A stretch of DNA of 5,259 nt from Syntrophaceae bacterium (GTDB lineage Bacteria; Desulfobacterota; Syntrophia; Syntrophales; Smithellaceae): contig DNYQ01000081.1 of NCBI GenBank assembly GCA_003506745.1, positions 1,590 through 6,848 of the forward strand, read 5' to 3'. The notes under the pieces are model-generated. The model did no database searches, was not told where the DNA came from, and was given only the letters and a program-made list of their open reading frames with translations. Positions 1 to 5,259 of this stretch are shown here, in pieces. Position 1 is the stretch's first letter. Every line of letters begins with the position of its first letter. The position numbers and the translations under genes are program-made.

Positions 1-16
1 AACTTAAATCTTTCTT

Positions 17-1588
17 TTACTCTTCCCCCGGCCTTTTGGGATAGCCGGTGATGTCGCGAATTTCTTCATACAGAGGCTTCAACTTTTTATACATTTGCTT
101 GTAAACTCTCTTGTAGAGGTGATTGTATGTCTTATGGGTATTCAAATCCGGCTCATAATATTGCCCGATATGCGTCATTTCCGAAACGGCTTTCTTAAAG
201 TCCCGGTGCAGCTTTAAACCAACCGCCGCATCAATGGCCGCGCCCAGTCCGGATGTTTCATAAATGTGAGAACGCGCCGTCGGCATGCCGAAAATATCCG
301 CGGTGAGTTGCATGGCCGCATCGCTTTGCGATCCGCCGCCGGATACCCGCAGCTCGGTAATATCCACCCCGCTCCGTTTCTCCTGACGCTCTTTGCCTTC
401 CCGGAGGGCGTAGGCCAAACCTTCCAGCATGGCGCGATAAAGATGCGCCCGGTTATGGACGTCGCCAAAACCGATCACGGCGCCCTTGGCCTCCGGCCCC
501 GGCACTTTGATGCCCGGAGACCAGTAGGGCTGGAGAATCAGTCCCATGGACCCCGGCGGCACCTCATGCAAAAGATTCTCAATCAGCGTTTCAACTTCAA
601 CGCCCCTTTCTTCGGCGATCTGCTGCTCCAATTGCGCAAATTGTTCCGTAAACCAACTGACCATCCAGTAGCCCCTGTAGATCTGTATTTCCAGACTATA
701 GGCGTTGGGCACGGCCGAGGGATACGGGGGAATCAGCGGAATAGCTTCAACATACTTATAGTGCGTCGTATTGATGGTGGCGGTCGTTCCGTAACTCAGA
801 CAGCCGACATGCGGTTCAAGGCATCCCGCACCGATAACTTCACAGGCCTTATCCGCGGCAGCGGCAATGACCGGTAATCCTTCCGGTATCCCGGTGCCTT
901 CGGCAGCCTGACGGGTAATCTGTCCAAGAACTCCCGACGGCTCGATCAAATCCGGAAGCATTTGCGGTTCAACCTGCGTGACCGGCCATTTCCAGTCCCA
1001 GGATGACGCCCAAGTCTTCTTTTTATAATCAAAGGGAATATAACCGACCTGACAGCCGACCGAATCGACAAACCGGCCGGTCAGACAATAGGTCAGATAG
1101 CCGGAAAGGAACAGAAACTTGTGCGTCCTCTTCCAAATGTCCGGCTGATAACGTTTAATCCAATTGCTCTCCGCCTCCGCCTGCAGGTAGGCCACGGTTT
1201 CGCTCATACCCGAAATCTTAAAGGCCAGCCCCCACAATCCGCCCACCGGTTTTAAACCGCTGGTGCGTCGCTGATCCAGCCAGACCATTGCCGGACGCAA
1301 CGGCTTGCCGCTGCGATCGAGATTGATCAGCGTGGAGCGCTGGGTGGTCAGCGTGACGCCTGCAATCGCATCTTTGGATACGGAGGTTTCATTCCAAAGC
1401 ATCTGACAAACCCGGCAGAGCGATGTCCAGTAATAGGTTACATCCTGCTCCGCCCAACCCGGTTCCCGTGAGACATAAGGCTGCATGGGAACTCTCTTTT
1501 TGTGAAGCAGATTGCCCTTTAAATCAAAAACAAGCGCCCGGATGGATTGTGTGCCGTTGTCAATGCTGAGAATTAAATCTTGGGTCAT
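17..1588 (-). CDS. FGGY-family carbohydrate kinase, substrate unknown
   Basis: A complete 523-aa cytoplasmic ASKHA-fold kinase that phosphorylates a sugar or polyol with ATP. The N-terminal FGGY domain opens with the phosphate-1 loop SIDNGTQS (8-15, with Asp10), then GWAEQD (44-49) and VWLDQRR (102-108), positions that shape the substrate pocket. AAADKAC (243-249) supplies the probable catalytic base Asp246. YGTTATIN (266-273) matches phosphate-2, [22 protein letters not shown] (369-390) is a near match to FGGY signature 2, with Phe374 where the pattern expects Leu/Ile/Val/Met, and [12 protein letters not shown] (416-427) is the adenosine motif. The tail (about 476-510) shows the usual Tyr-rich helix of the family. 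The ATG has GAGG 6 nt upstream. Glycerol-, xylulo- and YgcE-like kinases share these features; the DQRR motif argues somewhat against a standard glycerol kinase. No transporter, isomerase or dehydrogenase gene is in the window to suggest the substrate. Confidence 0.93.
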   Translation of the reverse strand: MTQDLILSIDNGTQSIRALVFDLKGNLLHKKRVPMQPYVSREPGWAEQDVTYYWTSLCRVCQMLWNETSVSKDAIAGVTLTTQRSTLINLDRSGKPLRPAMVWLDQRRTSGLKPVGGLWGLAFKISGMSETVAYLQAEAESNWIKRYQPDIWKRTHKFLFLSGYLTYCLTGRFVDSVGCQVGYIPFDYKKKTWASSWDWKWPVTQVEPQMLPDLIEPSGVLGQITRQAAEGTGIPEGLPVIAAAADKACEVIGAGCLEPHVGCLSYGTTATINTTHYKYVEAIPLIPPYPSAVPNAYSLEIQIYRGYWMVSWFTEQFAQLEQQIAEERGVEVETLIENLLHEVPPGSMGLILQPYWSPGIKVPGPEAKGAVIGFGDVHNRAHLYRAMLEGLAYALREGKERQEKRSGVDITELRVSGGGSQSDAAMQLTADIFGMPTARSHIYETSGLGAAIDAAVGLKLHRDFKKAVSEMTHIGQYYEPDLNTHKTYNHLYKRVYKQMYKKLKPLYEEIRDITGYPKRPGEE

Positions 1589-1666
1589 GAATCACCTCTA
1601 CATGCGAAAAGCAGATGCAAGATTATCCTGTCGTATGGAAAGATCATTATTCCGAAGTGCATGAAA

Positions 1667-1736
1667 GTTGAACATCCATAGCACCGAATTCTTCTTTTTA
1701 AAAACAGTTTATTGTTGACATCCATGAAGACAACAA
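1667..1736 (-). promoter_or_regulatory. Possible operator repeats upstream of the FGGY kinase
   Basis: On the minus strand ATGGATGTCAAC (1725-1714) recurs as ATGGATGTTCAAC (1679-1667), identical but for one inserted T and about 47 bp apart. The upstream copy sits inside an inverted repeat, TTGTTG (1736-1731) and CAACAA (1717-1712), with a 13-bp spacer. Paired elements ahead of a sugar kinase gene could bind a dedicated regulator. No known operator consensus is recognised, and short repeats of this length can arise by chance. Confidence 0.3.
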
Positions 1737-1783
1737 ATTGGAGACCCTTCACCGGGCAAGGAGGAAAGAACCGGCGCTGATAC

Positions 1784-1820
1784 TTAAAGAGCAGGCAACT
1801 TGCGTTCACCTGCTCTTTAA
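1784..1820. terminator. 12-bp perfect hairpin downstream of the histone-like gene
   Basis: TTAAAGAGCAGG (1784-1795) is perfectly complementary to CCTGCTCTTTAA (1809-1820) across a 13-nt loop. It begins 20 nt past the TAA of the histone-like gene and is probably its transcription terminator or 3'-end stabiliser. On the minus strand only a short U run (CUCUUUAAG) follows the GC part of the stem. On the plus strand the tail is UUUAAAUUUUG, slightly better, but no plus-strand gene needs it. Terminator function is therefore plausible but not certain. Confidence 0.55.
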
Positions 1821-1840
1821 ATTTTGATAACAGATCGATG

Positions 1841-2032
1841 TTACTTTTTGGCTGCTGCCTTTTTGACAACCTTCTTTGCCTCGGGTTTTTTTGCAGCGGC
1901 CTTCTTGACGACTTTCTTCACGGCCTTTTTAGCGGCGGGTTTTGCGGCCTTCTTAACAACTTTCTTCGCTGCTGCTTTCTTCGCGGCGGGCTTTGCAGCC
2001 TTCTTCACTACTTTCTTTGCTGTTGCTGTCAT
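1841..2032 (-). CDS. Lysine/alanine-rich histone H1-like DNA-binding protein
   Basis: The 63-aa product uses only seven residue types: 26 Lys, 21 Ala, 9 Val, 3 Pro, 2 Thr, 1 Glu and 1 Met. It has no globular domain and no Cys, aromatic residue or Arg. The unit KKVVKKA occurs four times, at residues 6, 23, 39 and 53, with PAAKK linkers in the first two copies. This composition matches the C-terminal tails of histone H1 and of bacterial H1-like proteins (HctB, AlgP, extended HU), which bind DNA non-specifically by charge and compact it. A nucleoid role is therefore inferred from composition; no specific family is recognised, and RNA or polyphosphate binding is possible. The start is fixed by AAAGGAGG 9 nt upstream, and the gene has its own promoter. 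It appears monocistronic, flanked by spacers of 169 and 252 nt. Its repeats differ only at synonymous positions, so it is real coding sequence rather than low-complexity noise. Confidence 0.88.
   Translation of the reverse strand: MTATAKKVVKKAAKPAAKKAAAKKVVKKAAKPAAKKAVKKVVKKAAAKKPEAKKVVKKAAAKK
1844..2017 (-). repeat. Degenerate internal coding repeats of the histone-like gene
   Basis: Codons 6-20 (2017-1973) and 23-37 (1966-1922) encode the same 15 residues but differ at 8 of 45 bases, all third positions. Codons 39-49 (1918-1886) and 53-63 (1876-1844) encode an identical 11-residue peptide, KKVVKKAAAKK, and differ at 7 of 33 bases, again all third positions. The start-to-start distances of the four KKVVKKA units are 17, 16 and 14 residues. 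The array looks like old duplications kept constant at the protein level. Confidence 0.85.
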
Positions 2033-2041
2033 TGGGTTTAG

Positions 2042-2049
2042 CCTCCTTT
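2042..2049 (-). promoter_or_regulatory. Strong Shine-Dalgarno (AAAGGAGG) of the histone-like gene
   Basis: AAAGGAGG on the minus strand is a near-perfect match to the anti-Shine-Dalgarno and lies 9 nt from the ATG at 2032. It is the best ribosome-binding site in the window. It fixes the start of the 63-codon gene and suggests high expression. Confidence 0.85.
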
Positions 2050-2101
2050 AATTGAGTTTACTTCTTCTTTTCAGAATTAGTAATCTTACTGATGTGGCGT
2101 A

Positions 2102-2130
2102 ATATTACTTTATTTTTTTCTTTCGGTCAA
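2102..2130 (-). promoter_or_regulatory. Sigma70-type promoter of the histone-like gene
   Basis: On the minus strand there is a -35 box TTGACC (2130-2125, 5 of 6 to consensus), a 17-nt spacer and a -10 box TAATAT (2107-2102, 4 of 6). Transcription would start near 2095, giving a 5' leader of about 63 nt ending in the Shine-Dalgarno of the histone-like gene. Upstream, runs of five or six A or T occur at 2132-2136, 2143-2147, 2152-2156, 2164-2169 and 2171-2175. The first three are about one helical turn apart, consistent with an UP element or curved DNA. Near the predicted start is a small imperfect dyad (AGTAA at 2079-2083, TTACT at 2086-2090) that could be an operator or simply chance. Confidence 0.7.
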
Positions 2131-2201
2131 CAAAAACTACACAAAAACCATAAAAATATTTTGTTTTTTATTTTTCGGATTCGACCGTTCGAGGCACAAC
2201 G

Positions 2202-2990
2202 TTAAAAATATTTTTTTGCGCCGACATAATTTCGGGCAAAGTATTCCGTGGACAGAGATTCGATGCGAATGGTTTTGCCGCGTGACGGCGCATGAATGAA
2301 CTGACCATCGCCGATATAAATGCCGACATGCGATACTTTTCCGCTTCCGCGCGTAGCGAAAAAAACCAGATCCCCTTTCTCCAGATCATTCCGATCGATC
2401 GTATCTCCTGCGTCATACTGCGTTCGTGAGTGACGCGGTAAATCCAGACCATTTAGCTGATAGACCGTCATCGTCAGACCGCTGCAGTCAAATCCCGTCT
2501 CGGCGGACGCTCCGCCCCACAGATAAGGCACACCGATAAAGTCATGGGCGGTTCTTACAAGCGACGCTCTTAAATAATCGGTGCCATATTGTTTTTGCTT
2601 CGCCGCCGCAGAGTCTTCCGGCAAAACAATATAGTATGCTTCGATCACACCGGCCTTTTGCAACGCTTGTGCCCGCAGCCTCGCCTTATCCTTGGACAAG
2701 AAATTGCCAAACCGCACTTTAAACAAACCATCATCTGCTTTAAAATAAGTGGCATCCAGCCCCTGAGCTTTGAGTTTTTGCGTCAAACGCACCGCGTTCT
2801 CCACCCGCGCGAACGCACCCGCCTGAATCGTGTACCCCATCATCGCCAATGAAGGCTTTTGCGGCTTCGGTAAAACGGATTTGACTTTTACGTCACGGCT
2901 TGCACACGATTGCATGCAGAGACCGATCATCAGCAGGACCATAATGCTCAGGAAGATTTTCTTGTTTCGATTCATCTTGCTTCGACTCAT
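2202..2990 (-). CDS. SPOR-domain NlpC/P60 lipoprotein, putative peptidoglycan endopeptidase
   Basis: This 262-aa protein is probably a lipid-anchored envelope hydrolase that cuts peptide bonds in peptidoglycan stems. The N-terminus has basic residues (NRNKK), a hydrophobic core and a lipobox-like MQSC with the lipidated Cys at residue 29; the following Ala would favour the outer membrane under the E. coli rule. A SPOR domain, which binds denuded septal glycan, runs from about 53 (YTIQAGAF) to 124. The NlpC/P60 domain fills about 142-262: catalytic Cys169 in FDCSG, His221 in SHVGIYIG and His233 in FIHAPS form the Cys-His-His set. The frame is open up to 3143, but that part overlaps the nucleotidyltransferase gene and lacks family features. 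ATG 2990 is chosen because it gives a normal signal peptide; ATG 2975 is equally compatible. It starts 13 nt after the preceding stop, so is probably co-transcribed with that gene. No clear terminator follows it. Confidence 0.93.
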   Translation of the reverse strand: MSRSKMNRNKKIFLSIMVLLMIGLCMQSCASRDVKVKSVLPKPQKPSLAMMGYTIQAGAFARVENAVRLTQKLKAQGLDATYFKADDGLFKVRFGNFLSKDKARLRAQALQKAGVIEAYYIVLPEDSAAAKQKQYGTDYLRASLVRTAHDFIGVPYLWGGASAETGFDCSGLTMTVYQLNGLDLPRHSRTQYDAGDTIDRNDLEKGDLVFFATRGSGKVSHVGIYIGDGQFIHAPSRGKTIRIESLSTEYFARNYVGAKKYF

Positions 2991-3003
2991 CCTCTTATCC
3001 GTA

Positions 3004-4353
3004 TTACAATCTCCAGCCTCTTTTGACAAAAGCCATCGCTTCTTCCCTGACATGGATCCTGTTTTCCAGTTGCTCTTCTTCCAGCGCCCGCAAGATTTCT
3101 CCAATAAGTTTTCCGGGGGCAAATCCCATGCCCAGCAAATCATCGCCGGTTAAAAGACGCGGCGGGTGCAGCTCCTCCTGCTCTATATTTTGGAGTTGAT
3201 CGAGGCAGAACTGATAATTGTCCAGCATCCCATGGCTGGCCAGGCAATCCAGGCGATGCAATTGCAGGTGCAAATCGAAATCCGGCATCCGTAAAAATCG
3301 CTTCAACCGAGCGGGCCGCATCTTCTGCACGTTCATAAAAGCCATGTGCTGATGAATTAAGCCCAAGACCGTTTCTCTGTGTGCTCGGGAACATCGCAGC
3401 CTCCGCATCAAGGCGTCGGCAATGGGTTCTCCCAACTTCACATGTCCGTAAAAATGGACGCCGTTTTCATCTTCCGTCCGCGTTACCGGCTTGCCGACAT
3501 CGTGTAACAGTGCCCCCCAGGCCAGCGCCAAATTGGCTTCGGGTTTTCTTTCCGCCGATAAGATATCCAGCATGATCACCGTGTGCTGCCAGACATCGCC
3601 CTCCGGATGAAAACGCGGCGGCTGCGCCACGCCCCGCATCCTGTCCACTTCCGGCATGACGTGCCGGAGAATGCCCGTATCGGCCATCAATTCCAAACCA
3701 CGGCGCGCTCCGCCGCGCGTGAGAATTTTGTTTAATTCCTCCTGGATGCGCTCTGCGCTGATTTCCGTGATTTTGGCCGCATGTCGGGATATCGCATTTT
3801 CGGTGGCGCCATCAAGAATAAAATCCAGATTAGCGGCAAAACGGATCGCCCGCAGCATTCTCAGATAGTCTTCATTGAAACGAATGGCGGGATCGCCAAT
3901 GGTGCGAATGATTTTCTTCTCCATATCGGCGCGGCCGTCAACATAATCGAGGATTTCACCCGTCCCGGCATCCATCAACAGGCCGTTAATCGTAAAATCA
4001 CGTCGGAGGACATCTTCGCGGACGGAAGAAAAGTGAACCTGTGAGGGTCGCCGGCCGTCTTCATACACATCGTCGCTGCGAAAGGTCGCCACTTCATAGG
4101 GATGGCCGTCTTCCATCACCACGACCACACCGAACCTGGCGCCGACGGCAATAGTGCGTTTGAAGAGACGGATGACCTGATCGGGCAAAGCGGAGGTTAC
4201 GATATCATAATCACCGGGCGTGACGCCGCGTAAAAAATCCCTCACGCAGCCGCCGACAAAATAAGCTTCAAAACCCGCCTCAGTCAGTCGGCTGATGATG
4301 GCTTTGGCGTTGCGGATCTTTTCCGTCTGATGATCGTCCACCGTCCGGATCAA
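3004..4353 (-). CDS. Class II CCA tRNA nucleotidyltransferase / poly(A) polymerase family protein with HD domain
   Basis: This is a 449-aa cytoplasmic RNA nucleotidyltransferase that adds CCA, or C, A or poly(A), to RNA 3' ends. Visible motifs in order: VGGCVRD (33-39), the catalytic carboxylates of DYDIVT (D48, D50), the RRDFTING block (117-124) that links to the head domain, and the class II EDYLRMLRAIRFAA helix (161-174) for nucleotide recognition. A metal-dependent HD phosphohydrolase domain follows, with HPEGDVWQHT (249-258), LHDVGKP (283-289), GH (303-304) and HQH (334-336). The reading frame begins after a stop, and the first usable codon is TTG at 4353, just after a GGGGAAGGA stretch; GTG at 4341 is the alternative. 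The gene lies 27 nt after thiC and 13 nt before the lipoprotein gene. Deltaproteobacteria such as Geobacter can carry separate C-adding, A-adding and poly(A) polymerase paralogues of this family, so cca versus pcnB cannot be settled here and no symbol is given. Confidence 0.93.
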   Translation of the reverse strand: MIRTVDDHQTEKIRNAKAIISRLTEAGFEAYFVGGCVRDFLRGVTPGDYDIVTSALPDQVIRLFKRTIAVGARFGVVVVMEDGHPYEVATFRSDDVYEDGRRPSQVHFSSVREDVLRRDFTINGLLMDAGTGEILDYVDGRADMEKKIIRTIGDPAIRFNEDYLRMLRAIRFAANLDFILDGATENAISRHAAKITEISAERIQEELNKILTRGGARRGLELMADTGILRHVMPEVDRMRGVAQPPRFHPEGDVWQHTVIMLDILSAERKPEANLALAWGALLHDVGKPVTRTEDENGVHFYGHVKLGEPIADALMRRLRCSRAHRETVLGLIHQHMAFMNVQKMRPARLKRFLRMPDFDLHLQLHRLDCLASHGMLDNYQFCLDQLQNIEQEELHPPRLLTGDDLLGMGFAPGKLIGEILRALEEEQLENRIHVREEAMAFVKRGWRL

Positions 4354-4367
4354 TCTTCCTTCCCCAT
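4354..4367 (-). promoter_or_regulatory. Ribosome-binding region for the TTG start, containing a 5-codon mini-ORF
   Basis: On the minus strand the sequence before the nucleotidyltransferase reads ATGGGGAAGGAAGATTGA. GGGGAAGGA (4365-4357) is the only purine-rich Shine-Dalgarno-like element; its AAGGA core is 3 nt and its GGGGA part 7 nt from the TTG start. The same stretch holds an out-of-frame ATG (4367) that reads five codons (MGKED) to a TGA at 4352-4350. This TGA overlaps the TTG start by two bases (TTGA), an arrangement typical of translational coupling. No good Shine-Dalgarno precedes the ATG, so coupling is only a possibility. Confidence 0.4.
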
Positions 4368-4380
4368 GTTATCTTTTTAT

Positions 4381-5259
4381 TTACCGTTTCCCGAGCTTGA
4401 TCGCGCAGAATTCACCACACATCGTACAACCTTCATCCTGAGCGCTCTTGCTTTTTTCCAGAAGCGCAACGGTTCTTTCCGGATCGATGGATAAATCCAC
4501 CTGCCCCTGCCAGTCAAAGTTTTTCCGGCATTCGGACATTTTTCGATCCCGCTCACGCGCGCCCTTCACCCCTTTGGCAATATCCGCAATGTGCGCGGCG
4601 ATCCGTGCGGCGATGACGCCGTCGCGGACGTCGGCCAATGTCGGCAGACGCAGATGTTCGGCCGGGGTTACATAGCAGAGGAAATCGGCCCCGGCGGCCC
4701 CGGCAATCGCGCCGCCAATCGCGGAGGTGATATGGTCATAACCCGGCGCGATGTCCGTCGGCAGCGGTCCCAGCACATAAAACGGAGCGCCCTGGCATAA
4801 TTTCTTCTGCAGTTTGATGTTGGCTTCCACTTCGGTAATCGGCACATGTCCGGGCCCTTCAATCATGACCTGTACCCCGGCGTCGCGAGCGCGGGCGGCC
4901 AACTGCCCTAAAATGATTAACTCCATCAGCTGCCCCTGGTCGGTCGCGTCATGAATGGCGCCGGGCCGTAAACCGTCGCCCAGACTCAAAACCATATCGT
5001 AACGGTGAGCAATTTCGAGCAGGCGGTCATATTCCTCATAAAGCGGATTTTCCTTGCTGTTGCAGCGCATCCAATTGGCCGTCATCGAGCCGCCCCGGCT
5101 GACGATGCCCAATACTCTTCCCTGGGCTTCCACGGCGGCCACGCTTTCACGATTGACGCCGCAGTGCACAGTGATGAAATCGACACCATCGCGACCGTTT
5201 TCTTCGATCACGTCAAACATATCATCCGGCGTCATTTCTGAGATCGCTTTTTTCTCACT
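4381..5259 (-). CDS. thiC: Phosphomethylpyrimidine synthase ThiC, C-terminal part (5' end outside window)
   Basis: ThiC is a non-canonical radical-SAM enzyme that rearranges aminoimidazole ribotide into hydroxymethylpyrimidine phosphate, the pyrimidine half of thiamin, in the cytoplasm. The frame is open to the window edge (292 codons plus TAA); the Met codon at 5235 is internal, inside the conserved stretch [14 protein letters not shown]. Counting from that Met, conserved blocks are [11 protein letters not shown] (46-56), [16 protein letters not shown] (85-100), EGPGHVP (126-132), [20 protein letters not shown] (156-175) and AEHLRLPT (192-199). H130 and H194 have the 64-residue spacing I recall for the two metal-binding histidines of the Caulobacter enzyme. 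The C-terminal 4Fe-4S site is C270, C273, C277, spaced CX2CX3C; the E. coli type is CX2CX4C. The protein ends 7 residues later, as in the short (about 430 aa) anaerobe/archaeal form. It lies 27 nt ahead of the nucleotidyltransferase gene. Identity is near certain. Confidence 0.97.
   Translation of the reverse strand, partial: SEKKAISEMTPDDMFDVIEENGRDGVDFITVHCGVNRESVAAVEAQGRVLGIVSRGGSMTANWMRCNSKENPLYEEYDRLLEIAHRYDMVLSLGDGLRPGAIHDATDQGQLMELIILGQLAARARDAGVQVMIEGPGHVPITEVEANIKLQKKLCQGAPFYVLGPLPTDIAPGYDHITSAIGGAIAGAAGADFLCYVTPAEHLRLPTLADVRDGVIAARIAAHIADIAKGVKGARERDRKMSECRKNFDWQGQVDLSIDPERTVALLEKSKSAQDEGCTMCGEFCAIKLGKR

Larger units (their letters stand above)
1589..1840. other. 252-nt intergenic spacer without a credible gene
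   Basis: Between the histone-like gene and the kinase I see no convincing reading frame. The spacer holds the hairpin at 1784-1820, a 6-bp inverted repeat at 1712-1736, a near-identical direct repeat (1667-1679 and 1714-1725) and the kinase Shine-Dalgarno GAGG at 1598-1595. AATAAT (minus strand, 1651-1646) could be a -10 box for the kinase, but no convincing -35 box stands 16-18 nt upstream, so the kinase promoter is not resolved. Confidence 0.6.

Noticed and set aside
266..877. 203-codon open frame on the plus strand
   Set aside because: It lies antisense inside the intact FGGY kinase and its translation shows no domain; it is a by-product of the kinase codon pattern.
1758..1764. Perfect AAGGAGG on the plus strand
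   Set aside because: No ATG, GTG or TTG follows at usable spacing; a CTG-initiated frame of 16 codons would run through the hairpin and has no support.
1585..1869. 94-codon minus-strand frame overlapping the kinase start by ATGA
   Set aside because: It overlaps the end of the histone-like gene, crosses the hairpin, has no Shine-Dalgarno and no recognisable composition.
1824..2051. Plus-strand frame of 75 codons, very rich in Phe/Ala, resembling a membrane protein
   Set aside because: It is the complement of the Lys/Ala repeat gene: Lys codons AAG/AAA read backwards as Phe/Leu. It lacks a ribosome-binding site, while the minus strand has promoter, Shine-Dalgarno and synonymous divergence.
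2176..2196. Possible terminator hairpin after the lipoprotein gene (TCGA..TCGA)
   Set aside because: The stem is only 4 bp and is followed on the coding strand by A runs, not U, so it does not fit an intrinsic terminator.
2991..3143. N-terminal extension of the lipoprotein frame to an ATG at 3143
   Set aside because: It overlaps the nucleotidyltransferase C-terminus in another frame and would bury the signal peptide 50 residues inside the protein.
4668..4862. 64-codon minus-strand frame inside thiC
   Set aside because: It is an alternate-frame shadow within a strongly conserved ThiC region.
5233..5235. ATG at 5235 as the start of ThiC
   Set aside because: The frame continues upstream to the window edge with conserved ThiC residues, so this Met is internal.

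Overview
The window reads as ordinary bacterial chromosome. Every supportable gene lies on the minus strand, so gene order in the direction of transcription is from high to low coordinates. No mobile element, CRISPR array, tRNA or rRNA is visible. The mix suggests an anaerobic deltaproteobacterial (Desulfobacterota-type) genome, possibly near the Syntrophales: a short-form ThiC with a CX2CX3C C-terminus, a class II nucleotidyltransferase with an HD domain, a SPOR-NlpC/P60 lipoprotein and a tiny Lys/Ala histone-like protein. That placement is inference from protein style; no marker gene is present.

Region 5259-2202 is a compact three-gene block: the 3' two thirds of thiC (thiamin pyrimidine synthesis), a CCA-adding enzyme or poly(A) polymerase-like protein starting at TTG, and a lipoprotein peptidoglycan hydrolase. 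The gaps are 27 and 13 nt with no terminator between them, so the three are probably co-transcribed although their functions do not form one pathway. Any thiC promoter or TPP riboswitch lies outside the window.

Region 2201-2033 is a 169-nt AT-rich spacer with A/T tracts and a good sigma70-type promoter (TTGACC, 17-nt spacer, TAATAT). It drives a single 63-codon gene for a lysine/alanine/valine/proline protein resembling the C-terminal tail of histone H1. Internal repeats in this gene differ only at synonymous third positions, which is strong evidence that the odd peptide is a selected product. A 12-bp perfect hairpin lies just past its stop.

Region 1840-1589 is a 252-nt spacer with no credible gene. 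It holds the hairpin, a near-identical direct repeat and a short inverted repeat upstream of the last gene, a complete FGGY-family carbohydrate kinase (1588-17) of unknown substrate.

No clear new multi-gene system is visible. The most interesting item is the minimal histone-like gene with its dedicated promoter.
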